A stretch of 64,000 nucleotides of DNA from Zychaea mexicana (lineage: Eukaryota > Mucoromycota > Mucoromycetes > Mucorales > Lichtheimiaceae), in contig NW_026516672.1 of assembly GCF_025766255.1 (NCBI RefSeq), forward strand, positions 248,001-312,000, written 5' to 3'. A program made the translations under genes and the position numbers. A model generated the notes under the pieces. It saw only the letters and a list, made by a program, of their open reading frames with translations. It had not been told where the DNA came from and searched no databases. Shown in pieces: positions 35,224 through 46,764 of this stretch. Each line of letters starts with the position of its first letter. Within the stretch, counting starts at the first letter, position 1.

Positions 35224-36117
35224 ATGGTCAGGTACGCTATAGTAGTTGCCCTAACCATTTGTACAGCTTCTTACAATTGCTTTTATATCTTCTGTTTTCT
35301 CTAGCTTCCAGTGCGATAATTGTGGCGACATTGTCAAAAAACCCAAACTCGATCAGCATCGTAACCGCTGTCATGCTACGTTTACCTGCATTGATTGCTC
35401 AACTACATTCCAGGGCACTGCATACAAAGCACATACCTCTTGCATATCCGAAGCTGAGAAATATCAAAAGTCGTTGTACAAGAAAAAGGTAATACCACTG
35501 ACAGTAGCAATAGTAGGGAAAGAAATGTTACGCACTAGAAGTTCATACAGAAATTGCAGGGAAACAACAAGAACAACAATAACAGCGGCGCAAAGAACGG
35601 ACAGAATAATAACAACAACAAGAAGCAAGAACCTCAACAGAAGCAGGAAGAAAAGCAGCAAGCCAGTGCTCCAGCAAAGCCTTTGTCCCTTGTTGACGAA
35701 CTGAAGAAAAAGAAGGCTACAGAAGCATCCACTGGTGAGAAGCGCATGCAGGAAGACGAAGAAGAGGACGAATCGAACAAAAAGGCTAAGAATGGAGCCA
35801 AGTGGGAAGAGACCGAACTTCCAGGTGATGCTGGAAAAGCTGTTGAATTTGCCCTCCGTGAAGCTCTTCGTACCTCGAAGGTGAGTTTTCTGGTGGTTTC
35901 ACAATGTCCAATCAAACAGAACGAAAGGGTGGTTGCTGATTCTGTGTTTTCAACATAGTCCCCATTGTCGATAAAAGATGCTCGAAAAAAGGCTATCAAG
36001 CTTTTAACTTCGCATCCAAAGTCCAAAAACAAGGACAAAAAAGATTTGAAGGAAAAATTCGATGAGAGCTTACTGCTGATCCAGGCAGGTGATGTTGTTA
36101 CCGTCAAGACTGCATAA
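35224..36117 (+). CDS. LYAR: LYAR-type C2HC zinc-finger nucleolar protein
   Basis: Four exons (35224-35231, 35305-35488, 35560-35880, 35959-36117) give 223 aa. The first coding exon is only 8 nt (ATG GTC AG). Two tandem C2HC LYAR fingers follow: FQCDNCGDIVKKPKLDQHRN and FTCIDCSTTFQGTAYKAHTS, then CISEAEKYQKSLYKKK, the family hallmark. The middle is low-complexity N/Q/K/E with an acidic EDEEEDES and basic KK segment, and the tail is lysine-rich (HPKSKNKDKKDLKEKF). LYAR-family proteins act in the nucleolus in pre-rRNA processing; the yeast member is a short protein of similar layout. Confidence 0.9.
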
Positions 36118-36419
36118 AACTGAAATATCGATAACACACGTGTACGAATATCCAACATCTTGCATTTCTATTCTTTTAATTAACCAATTTTTACATCTTT
36201 ATATCTCGAACATCAATTGAAAAAGTACTCATTTGCATTAATAAAACAAAACTTGATCACAATATGTATTGTGAACAATTTGTAAAGCGACTTATGATGT
36301 ATAAGTTGGTAAGTTGATAATGTATACAGTTTTTGTTTATTTCAAAAATATTATATCTACTATGTAGCACGGTATATCGTATATCGTATAATGGCTCGTC
36401 TGATGCGCGGATAGGTTAT
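36118..36419. other. Intergenic, convergent 3' ends
   Basis: About 300 bp of AT-rich DNA between LYAR and the amylase stop, with AATAAA-like polyadenylation words (ATTAATAAAAC near 36237). No gene. Confidence 0.5.
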
Positions 36420-38111
36420 TTAAGACGAAGCGACAAAGATGGCTGGAAGACCGTCCGTAATTGTGAACGTGATGCTGCCGCTGGAGACGGTGGCTTCAGC
36501 GCCACTGATAGCATCGGTCATGGCCGTGTTGTCGTCAATGTTTGCACCGACACTGATGGTCACCTCATTGTTAGCACCGCTACCATAGTTGTTGAGGACG
36601 ACCAAAGCGTTACCATGGATGAAGGCATAAGTGTTATCCTGCACATCAACGTTCATCACCACCGTTTTGCCGCTCTTTTGTCTGACATCGTTGTTGACGG
36701 TCGCAACAAACTGGTACAAGTCACTCGAAGTGTCGAAGCCAGTGGTCCAGAGTGCCTCTCTGTTAGCGGGATCTGCGCCACCCGAGAAACCTTGCTCTGA
36801 GCCGTAATACATCTATCAAATGATTATCGTAATAACTTTCATTAGAGGACACGTGATATGTATGCATATATCATAAAAAGAAAAGAAGGGTAGAGAACGA
36901 GAAATTACCACCGGGATGCCTATAAAAATTTCACTTTCTGTAAGCATATCACAATTATATTTTTATATTGAACAGTAAAGACAGACATACCTTCAGCCAA
37001 GAACACGAATGCCAATGCGTTCTTAAACAGAGATACGTCATCGTTGGCGTTCAAGAAGCGGACGACATCATGGTTATCGACAAAATTTGTGAGGACACTG
37101 ACATCCCTGAAAGAATCACTGTTGTCGTTCAACTGGTTTGACAAGCGACTCATGGTGCCGCCCGAGGAGAAAGCCTCGTTGAGTGCATAATACAATGGAA
37201 AGTTGATCAATGAATCGAGCTGCTCCTGGTAAGGTCCCACGTACGCTTGGTCACCATGGTAAACTCTGAATTGAAATACAAAGATAAGGGGTTATTGAAC
37301 TCGTTAGTTAAGAACATCCCAAGGCTCAGAACGCTTTACAGGTTCTCGCTTTTGCAAAGAGAACTATCACTTACTCGCCAGTAGCAAACACGCCGCCAGC
37401 AGCTTGATAGTCACCCCAGAAGTCCATACGAACATGTTTCACAGTATCGATACGGATACCGTCGAAACCGTAGGTGGTGATCCAATTGGAAAGAATTTCG
37501 TGCAGCTTGGAAACAATGGTGTCATCCTCGGTGTTGATGTCAGGCAATTCGTCAGCAACCCAGCACTGTTCAATAGAGCTCTGATCATCATAGTCGATGG
37601 AGCATTGAGAATGATAGTTTTCCGCTGAGCTGAATGTGTAGTCACTGTAGTCACCGTTATTTGTAGGACCCGCATGGTTTGGCACGACGTCAAGCATGAC
37701 ATACATGCCACGCTCATGTGCTGCAGACACCAGGGCTTGAAGATCATCAGCTGAGCCAAAGTTTTCGTTTACTGCCTCAAAGTTGGTAGCCCAGTAGCCA
37801 TGGTAGCCGTTGGGCGAGTTGGCAGGAATGGGCGAAATCCAAATAGCGTCGAACCCCATACCAGAAATGTAGTCGAGCTGACTGATGATGCCTTGGTAAT
37901 TACCGCCACAGTAGCTGGATAGACTTGAACAGCCGTCAGTGGAACCATCTCCTCGAGCAAAGCGGTCGGTCAGGAGCTGATAGATTGAGCGGTCCTTCCA
38001 GTCGGCAGCAGATGCACGTTTGACGATGGTTGTAGTCTCAGTAACAGGTCTAGCCATAACTGCGCTGGTGGCAGCCAAAAGGATTGACAAGGAGATGGAG
38101 ATAAGCTTCAT
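36420..38111 (-). CDS. Secreted GH13 alpha-amylase
   Basis: Four exons (37375-38111, 36991-37265, 36909-36919, 36420-36812) give 471 aa. A signal peptide (MKLISISLSILLAATSAVMA) and a Kex2-like KR (about residue 31) precede the mature start. GH13 motifs are in order: DVVPNHAG, DGIRIDTVKH (nucleophile Asp), FATGE (acid/base Glu, split by intron 1), and FVDNHD. The 11-nt microexon 36909-36919 supplies IPV before MYYGSEQGFSGG. There is a C-terminal beta domain but no starch-binding domain, as in short Taka-amylase-like enzymes of Rhizopus-type moulds. Endo-hydrolysis of alpha-1,4 glucan outside the cell. A TATA box lies about 75 bp upstream. Confidence 0.95.
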
Positions 38112-38186
38112 GTTGGATGATTATATGAGAGAGAAGGACTTGCTGTTGCTTGAATATGGAACTCCTGTCTGTCACGAAGCCATCCC

Positions 38187-38194
38187 TATTTATA
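38187..38194 (-). promoter_or_regulatory. TATA box of the amylase gene
   Basis: Minus strand reads TATAAATA about 75 bp before the ATG at 38111, with a GC-poor leader in between; fits a core promoter. Confidence 0.6.
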
Positions 38195-41147
38195 CGTTTT
38201 TTTACTCGTAAATTATGCCCAGTCACCTCATTTGCCCCTAATTCCCCTTGCGCCTTTTTCCCTGCTTTTTTCTCCACATCTCTCTTTTGCGACTTTGCCT
38301 GTTTTGATTACTGTATTAACGTTGAAGAGAAGACGGCCGTTTTACCTGGGCCGGTCTATAGGGGAACAGTAACAGCTTGGCAGAACGGTTTTTTTATGTC
38401 TTGATGATGTTTCACCCGAATAATTCCACCCGCCTTCAGTTTCCCGCCGTAGCACATACAGCTTTCCCCGCTTGCTTGATCCATCTTTCTGTGTAGATGA
38501 GCATCACCTTCTCTTTATTAAATAATGTACCAGTCATACAGATTTAGCAACGATCGATCTTCAGTGTACATAACACAACCGATGGGATCTGCTGTCATCT
38601 GGAGAAGAATCAAAGAGAAGCAGTAACATTATATGTGTATTACATCTATTTGTAAGCAATGTTGATTGGTCAAAAAGTCATATATTTACCGCCTCGACTT
38701 AGGACATTCGTAGAATATAAAGACGTTTTAACACACCCTGCTGCCCTGAACCCGATATTTCTCGCGTGGTGGCTCCCACAGTGCTGGCACCATGCGGAAA
38801 AGTCATGTGTGTAGAATACGCAGTGTCGAAAAGACGAGAGTGATGAATGAGCTGATGATATATATTCATGTGATGTTTCTAACCGTTTCTCTCAGCAAGA
38901 GTGAATATTATGCTTTGTGGGATGTGTACGCGCATGAACGTTTGTTGAAAAGGGTGTATGTAGGACGAAGCGCTGTGTAAAGTACAAGCTAAATGAATGA
39001 AGGAGCCTTGATGTAACGATGGAAAAGATCGGGTTGTCGATCTTTTATTCTGAATCCATATTAAGGCTGTGTGTCGCATTATTACGAAACTAAACAGCAT
39101 ATGCTTATGGTACGGTCATTAATGTATATATTAGCTCTGAATAATTCCAAAGAACATCAACATGCCATTTGTTCTTGTTTAATTCTGTCAAGTTTTAGAG
39201 TTGGCAGATCCACTATTTTAGCGCATCATAAGTCAAAAACTGCTAGCTGCTGATGATGCTGGTGTGGGTGGCATTTTACGGCGATTAACTATATCAGAGT
39301 GTATGGCTGGGAGTGTGGGAATCCTTGTACTTTCGCGGTGCAGCTACACAATCAATGGCTCCAGCAAGTCATATATCGTAGATGTACAGGCTATAAATTG
39401 CACAGTTACGTAGTTCAATGTCACTCACAGGAGGCACCTAAATTATATCATATGCCGAAAGAAATAACATGCCGCCAAAGCTCCTTTAATGCTGGAAAAT
39501 AGTTTTCGTGCAACCACGCACCATGGACTGTGGACGTGGGATATCTTTTTGCCCGGTACAAGAGCCTGAGACAATAAGATTGGACTGTATGTCGGATAAA
39601 AGTTGATTAAAAAAATTGCGCACAGCCCATTAAGATCAAGTAAAACTTCAAGGATTGTAATTGGTGTATCTTTCCAATATCATGTTGCTGTGATTATAGG
39701 AGATCGATAAGCAGGAAGAAGGCTTTCTGATGACATGCACACCTCAATATACGAAGCAATCCAAAAAAAAATCTGCTTGACAGCAGTAGTAGTGATGAAA
39801 ATGGCCGCAAAGTTTGTAGGAGATCCAGCTCACAGTAAACCTCGTTAAAAATATATGGAGAAGGATGGAACATCGATATTTGCGATATACATTTGATCGT
39901 TGACATACGATCCAACTTGGGGATCATTGTAAATTTCTGGTATTCATCCAAAAAAGATATATCACTGGTACAAGGTTAAATCCGGACCTTTGCATGCATC
40001 AAAGTCGGCGATGAACGATCGTGATTATCTTGTAGTCAATATGCACAATATGTATAGAGTGATGTAGCGTAGGAGATATTGCTATCATTACATCACAGTC
40101 TGATTGTCTAGATTCGCAGCTATTACATACTAAGAAATTTGTGCGGTATCTAGAAGAACAACTCAATTTGTTTCGTAGGGTCAGACGTGACCGTAACAGA
40201 TGACAGATATCCGAAGGTTTTGCTTTTCATCAGGTTCATATGGTCTCTTATTGCTTGATCGACATTTAGGTATACTTTTGCCTGAGTTTGTTTTATATTG
40301 TTTTCCACCGCGATGAGTGTATACTCATATTATGAATCCCTCCACAGCCTTGAATATTATGTAGATAATGTATAGCAGTATAACACAAAAATCATGTCGG
40401 TTGTGCTTTTTGTTGGACGCTGTGGGTGTGACGTTTATTATTACTATTTCTCAATTAAACGTTGATTTAATGACGTACAGATCATCGGAACATTGCATTG
40501 GTCGCTACATAATTGCCAGGCAAAGGCACACAAAAGTTCATATAGCGCATAGTAGTAAAAACCTTTATACGCGCCTGCTCCAGATAGTTGTTACTAATTG
40601 AAAGGAGAAGCATCCCCGCACTTTTCACAGGAAGCGGGTCCATCTGTTGATCGTGGTAAAAAGATATCGCACGACGCGGGATGATTTTCTGATTACTACC
40701 ACTCTATATAACTTACATCAGGTACTCACTTTCGGGGCATTTCCGTCTTGATTAAAACTCTCTTTGAGCATAAACGATCACGTACAATTCAACGTTGTGG
40801 TGTCTATAGTTTGTATCTTGAACACTTTCTAGCGAGTTGGATGTGCATAAACATTCTTCTCCGTCAAGATGACTTCCATACTAACTTCGTGACACACAAA
40901 TATATTGTAATGTGCGACGATAAATGAACCACCATTAGTGCAACCAGCTTTAAACCTATTACGGTTTCCCGCCTTCATATTTTTCAGGAACAATATGACG
41001 ATATGTGCGCGAGTGATAAAGTGTATTATTGTACAAGGAAGAAGGAAAAAAAGGTAATGATAATGCCATGCGATTAAAGAAAACAGAAAAAGAGAATAAT
41101 GGGTTTTGGACTTTTGAGAAATGCTTCTATTACTGCGATTGTATGTG
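38195..41147. other. Intergenic, about 3 kb
   Basis: Upstream region of the amylase and 3' flank of SOF1. It has many stops in all frames, scattered short frames without coding character, and TATA-like words near 40703. I see no gene, RNA gene or intact mobile element. Confidence 0.45.
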
Positions 41148-42830
41148 CTACTTTGCAACGCCAATAATGGCCTTCTTTCGTTCCGGTATCCGTTTTTCCT
41201 CATCGTACTTCTTGCTATGCTTGCGGCGGTTATCATCCTTTCTCCTTTCAGATGCCAACAACTGCTTCTTGAGTCTATCGGCTCGTTTGACATCACCAGG
41301 CAAAGGACGATGACGATCAATCTGTCGAATCTCATCCATATGCTTGAAGCGTTCCTTGAGCGAAGCAGCATATGCCAAATGATGACGCTCTCGCCAGTCT
41401 TTGACACCAAGTTTCTCGGAAGCATTTGACTTCCACAAGCGAATATTGCCGTCGTCTGATCCGGAAAGGACGAATTTGCTATCCATACTGAATTGTACTG
41501 AAAAGATTCTGTACATAGCCAAAAGCAGTTAGTAATTCCGCTTCTATACCACCGTGGCATTTTGCACATAACACCAACATCATCTTGGACGCCACAAAAG
41601 GAAATATATGCTTACCTTTGCATACGCTTAGTGTGGTACACATCTCTGCTGTGGCCTTGGGTAGTGTTGTAGATGCGCAGTGTTCGATCATATGAACCCG
41701 TAACAATTTCTTGGCCAGTTGGAGCAAAATCAACATCCATGCTAATGGAAAAAATAAAGGTGTACCTGTGAGTAACCGATTGTAGCCCACTGAGCTTGCT
41801 ATTCTTCTTCCCGGTTTCCCTTACACTGCTGAAACGTGATCCTTGAAAACATTATGTGCGCTCTCCATATTCCGCATATCGAACAAATAAGTGTTGTGGT
41901 CTTCATTTGCAGCAGCAAAAGTGTATGCTTCAATAGGGTTCCATGCAATAGCATTGGTGCGCATTGCCATGACAACCTTGGAAATAGGCTGGCTGGTTCT
42001 CAAGTCGTACAAAACAATTGTTCGATCAGTTCCTGTGCTGGCTAGAATATTTGTTTCGACCTGGTTGAATTTGACGCTCTGGTACGAATCGGCGCCCCAT
42101 TCAAATTCGTGAATAGGTTCAGATCGCGATTCATCCCATACGTCTACTGTGTTGCCTGCTGTTGCGAAAAGTGGATCTTTGCGGTGGTGCGACAAGCTCA
42201 TGAATGCGTACTTGCCAACATAGGTGTTGATAGGTTCGGATGATGCGCTGGTATCCCAAATCTTGACGGTCTTGTCAGTGGAACAAGACAGGAATCGAGA
42301 ATCGCTGCCGGCACATACGCCTTGAACGATACCGTTGTGCGCATTTGCTCGCCAGACAGTGTTTTGGTCCGCAAGATCCCATACTCGAAGTTCTGTTACC
42401 ATGTGACAAATTAATACTTCTGTCCGTGTGTGGCTTTCGTTCTCTGAACGCAAGACTCTCTTAGCCTGGTCATACTACATACCACCATCGCCACTGCCGG
42501 AAATCATGCTGGTTAGTCGAGTAGGATGTTTCGCCATGGTATAGACGCCATCGATATGACCACCAAGTGCACCCACAAATGGCTTGGCAAACATTCGCTC
42601 GAGTTTAACGGTGTTCAGGGCACGAACATATTCTCGGCCTTGTTCAAAAGGATGGATCGTAGGATTTAGATTGCGTTGTACTTTGTGAAGATCCTGCGAT
42701 CGCTCACGAACATAATCGTTGGACGATCGTGAAAGCGCTTTAACTTTCTATTGTGTGTTTCGTTTGATGGGAGATGCATGGTCAGATTATAATCATTTCT
42801 TAAAAAAAGTATATCTCTACACCATACCAT
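41148..42830 (-). CDS. SOF1: SOF1/DCAF13, WD40 ribosome-biogenesis factor
   Basis: Five exons (42828-42830, 42483-42747, 41825-42392, 41616-41741, 41148-41508) give 440 aa. The first coding exon appears to be the ATG alone, cut at ATG|GTATGG, and exon 2 continues KVKALSRSSNDYVRERSQDL, the usual N-terminus of the family. WD40 repeats include DGELRVWDLA, STDKTVKIWD, STGTDRTIVLYDLR, GSYDRTLRIYNT and SGSDDGNIRLWKS. The C-terminal Sof1 domain has KLGVKDWRERHHLAYAASLK and a lysine-rich tail. Sof1 is part of the U3 snoRNP/SSU processome for 18S rRNA maturation; the metazoan form is also a CUL4 receptor. Divergent with CCDC174. Confidence 0.93.
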
Positions 42831-42953
42831 ATTTTATGTTAGCAGAGAATTTGTTCGAAAAAAAAGTTTTGACCAAGAGGCAAAAGTTCATAAAATTCGG
42901 CTTCCGGTCGCATAGACCGCAGTGCTGAAGACCCTTTACAACTTCCTCCCCTC
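42831..42953. promoter_or_regulatory. Probable bidirectional promoter SOF1/CCDC174
   Basis: Only 123 bp lie between the two divergent start codons. No clear TATA box. Shared regulation is inferred from the spacing; both gene products act in RNA processing. Confidence 0.5.
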
Positions 42954-44106
42954 ATGCCACCCAAGCAAGTCATCGACTACAGTGCTGCGTCGGTACATGT
43001 CCTTTTTAAAACAACTTTTGACTCATTGATGATTACTAATTATTCTTATTTTCCAATATTATACAGTTGGTCGACTTAAAAGCACAATTAGCCCAACAAA
43101 CGGAGCAATTTGAACGGGTACGATCAGGAGCCAAACATGGCCCTGCAGCGAATCGACGCAGCGACAAGGTAAAGGAGAAAGGCAATTTTTTATCCTTGAA
43201 AATAAATTACTTTTATATTTAACTCCTTGTCTCTCTTCATTATAACAGAAACCTGCAGTATGGGCACGACAGAACAAAGGTGTCAACTCTCGAGCAGAGC
43301 GCGATCAAGTCCAGCGTCTCGAAGAAGTTGATAGCCAGTCATACGCACGAAGCCGAGAAGCACTTGAACGAAAAGCTAAAATATATGAAGAAATGCGGAC
43401 ACGGGCTCGAAGGGACGATGAAAGCGAAGACGAAGAAGCCTTGATCGATTTTGATCGCAAGTTCTGGGAAGAGGTAATTGACACATGCAGAAGGGAAATA
43501 GACATGTGAGAACATTGGTGGTAAATAATTGGTCTTTCAAGACATGCTGATTTTGTTCTGGATCTCGATAGCGCGAAGCATTGAAACGAGAACAAGATGC
43601 AAAGTATAATAAACGTAGTCGAAAATCAACGGATAGCGACGACGATCGTAGTAAAGATAGCAACAACGACGACGACGACGACGACGATCCTTGGGTTGAA
43701 TACGAAGATGATTTTGGCCGTACACGTACTGTTCGACGAAGCCAAGTACCCGCACGTTCCCCATCGCCATCTCCTTCACGATCACCTTCGCGGTCACCTT
43801 CACCACCGCCAATGCCTCGTGAACATGTTGGATATGCTGATCGAGCCAGCATTCGCCATTACGACGCTAAACAAGAAAATCGAACACGAGGTGTTGGATT
43901 CTATCAATTTGCGACGGACGATGAACAACGTACAGAGCAAATGGAACGGCTGAAACAGATGCGGGAAGAGACCGAAGCGGCACGAAGAAACAAACAAACT
44001 GTTGCAGAGCGACGAAAGGCTGCGATACAAAAGAATGCAGACAAGGTGCGTGAGCGCCGGCAAGCAATGATGGCTAAACGACGAAAAAAGGATTCGTCTG
44101 AGTCGC

Positions 44107-44138
<32 letters not shown>

Positions 44139-44234
44139 ACTACCACCACAGAAAGAGGACAACAAGACCAATTAAACGTGAATGAAGACAGCATTTCCAG
44201 ATTCATCAAATCAGTTCGAGATACCATGCAATAG
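42954..44234 (+). CDS. CCDC174: CCDC174 homologue
   Basis: Four exons (42954-42992, 43067-43168, 43249-43473, 43572-44234) give 342 aa. Conserved blocks in order are AASLVDLKAQL, KPAVWARQNKGVNSRAERD, EALERKAKIYEEM, LIDFDRKF, WVEYEDDFGRTRTV and ENRTRGVGFYQFATDDEQRT, followed by a basic coiled coil (AERRKAAIQKNADKVRERRQ). This is the CCDC174 layout; the human protein is nuclear and linked to the exon-junction complex. The fungal protein has an added D-tract and an SPSPSPSRSPSRSPSPPP segment that looks like an RS-type phosphorylation region. A polyAla run (about residues 305-313) precedes the tail. Confidence 0.9.
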
Positions 44235-44985
44235 CTCCTATGTATATACATTTGTTTTGGAACTATATAGTACACATGCATTTCCTCCCGTCCATTTTGA
44301 ACCATCTCTTGATCGAAACGCTGCTTCTATCATACGCTGCAATGTAGGATGCACACATTGTTGATCCCTTGTTGATTCTCAGACTCTCCAAACACTCCAA
44401 ACACTCCAAACACTCCAGGGCATCGATATATCCTCTCCCCGCTTGATATATTACGAGTAACAGATAGATTACGAGATACGTCATATCTACAGTATCGAGA
44501 CATATAGATGACAGGTTTACATGGTTGATCAATCTCGATCAGTCAGGGCTAATAGGATCTTGTGTCACTCGCCCGTTTCCAAACATAATCCTTTTTCATA
44601 CTACTTTAGAAGATTCATCAGATGCCCAAGTGTTTTTCCTGCCCAGGTATATGTACATGACTGCCCGACTTTTGGTTCTGCTAAAAGTAGATAGATACAG
44701 TGCTGAGGGCGAATAGAGCAAACAAAAAGATGCTCACATTGGGTGTTTTTAGTTTGAATTTTTGAGTGCTGCAAGAGATTCCTCTACTCTTACATAGAGT
44801 TTTCATGGAGAAAGATGCCAGATATTAGTGGTAGAGAAGAAAGAGAGTAAAACAAATACATGGTTTGGTGTTGTGTGTTGACTGGAGGAGCGCATTGAAA
44901 TTAAAAAGAAAAGAGGGAAAAAACAAACAGTCTTGGTGAGTGTGGGAAGTGTGGAAATGAGGGGAGTGGGAGAGAGGGTATATCG
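44235..44985. other. Intergenic, convergent 3' ends
   Basis: About 750 bp. Contains a short tandem of AAACACTCC (three to four units, about 44388-44418). No gene seen. Confidence 0.5.
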
Positions 44986-46764
44986 TCATGCTGTGTGATG
45001 ATTGTCGTCGTTGTTCGTCGAGTTGTCTTTTAACCGGGTCGACCTCCGTTCTATCTGCTGCACAGATGTTCCCTCTTGGGCCAATTCTTTGCGCAACAAT
45101 TCGTCGCCTACGCGTTTGCGCTTTTCATTGTCAGAGTCAGCGAAATGTTGAGATTTGAACGCACCGCCCACCTCTTCGTCTTCTTCGTCGTGGTGCTCGT
45201 TCCACTCGGGTTTGCGCATGAATTGTCTGAACGTGTCGGCAATCATGATGGCGTCGGTTGAGCTCAGGATAGAGCTGGATTGTCGCGCTTCTTGTTGCTG
45301 CATAATATGCGCCACCGCCGGCGATGACTTGTCAAAGTCGCTCATGCTCTTTGGCGAAGATGGCGAGTGTGTGATGGGTGAGTTGGCCGTTCTTTGTGAG
45401 CCGCCGTGCAAAACAATCGGCGTGGAGGAGTGAATCGAAGACATGTCGTTGCGTGCGTCGCCGCCGCCCATCGATGAGGCGTTTGTAAGCGAGCCCGCGA
45501 ACGGTCGTGCGGCAGGAATAACAGGCGAGCTCATTTGTGAAGCACCGTTGTTGCCTTGGATGAGGTTGCGTTGGTCACCACCGGCTGCTGCTGCCGCTTT
45601 GTTTCTCCGTAGTCGGCGGAAAAGCCAGAATAGTGCTGCTAGTGCTGCCACGAATAGAACACACGCTATAACAATAACGGCAATCATCCAGCCCTTGAGG
45701 CCGCTACTGGATTCGCTGCTGTTGCTGTTGCCGTTACCGTCGCCATTTCCGGAATCCGATGTCGAGGAATTGTGCGCGTTTTCTAATAGAGAAGGACAGT
45801 AATAATAATGGTCAGCCTCTCTCTCTCTCTCTAGTTATTTTATGTGACCGTTTAGGGTGTCTCTCTCCATGCTCTCTTTTCCCCTGCGTCCCCTATCTTT
45901 CCAATATTAACCCACTCCCTAACATGGGAATTGGAACGTTGCACGTACGAATCAACTGGAACTGAATGGGCGCTGGGAAGTTGTAATCGTATTCGATTTC
46001 CTCTCGGTAGTCGTAGCCGTCGGTAATGACATAAATGTAAGGTTCCCAGGTCTTATTGGCGCTGTTATCGGGGAGCAGGGACGGGAACCAGGTGTCATCA
46101 ACGAGTTCGACAATCGTACCGGGCGACAAGGCCTGATCCGTCCAATTTTTGATGCTGGTGTACTCATCATCGATCATATAAAGCAAGTGGACGTTTACGG
46201 TGTTCTAAGGATCGCACACCAACAATAAGAAATATAAATATAAATAAAACAAATAAGTAAGTTTTTCATTTGGTCCATAGTCCAATTTTGTATCTATTTT
46301 CACGGGCGCCCGATATCTTGAGCACACATGGCTTACCTGGCTTGTCATGTACTTTGGATTGCTAAAACAAGTTTGGGATCAGTTTTAAAAATGTGTATGC
46401 TCGACTCTATTTTTTGTCGGTTTTGTGTTTTGGTGCAACATACTTGTACTTCCACGTTAGTTCTTGGTACGTTCCATTATACCAGATAGACGACGAGCTA
46501 GGTGAGCATATTCCTTGTGTGTTTTCAAGACTTGCACACGCGGCAGAAGCGACCACTACAACAAGATCATGGCAACGGATTTAGTTGTTAACGTTTTTTC
46601 TTCTTTAATTTCTGGGCGAATCTTTAAGAATTTAAAAGTAATGTCAGAAAAGGAAGAGAGGACACGGTACCTTGACGCTTCACTAACAATGAATCAACTG
46701 CGGCCGCTATGGCAATTGGAAGGTGGAGGAAGAGTAAGCCGGTAATGAACGGCAGCGGCTTCAT
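44986..46764 (-). CDS. Type I single-pass membrane protein, fungal-specific
   Basis: Five exons (46671-46764, 46444-46555, 46337-46361, 45949-46204, 44986-45782) give 427 aa. Signal peptide MKPLPFITGLLFLHLPIAIA, then a Kex2-like VKR. The extracellular part (about 30-190) has GICSPSSSSIWYNGTYQELT followed by WKYNN, resembling the short Ig-like wall-associated domains seen at fungal surfaces (Kre9/Knh1-like), with acidic-aromatic stretches (DGYDYREEIEYDYNF). An S/N/G-rich linker precedes one membrane span (about 213-235, MIAVIVIACVLFVAALAALF) and a basic stop RRLRRNK. The cytosolic tail (about 190 aa) is S-rich with SSPKSMSDFDKSSP-type possible phosphosites. A surface sensor or adhesin role is inference. 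Exon 3 is only 25 nt. Confidence 0.8.

Noticed and set aside
44388..44418. AAACACTCC repeat as a larger satellite
   Set aside because: Only three to four units, no extension.
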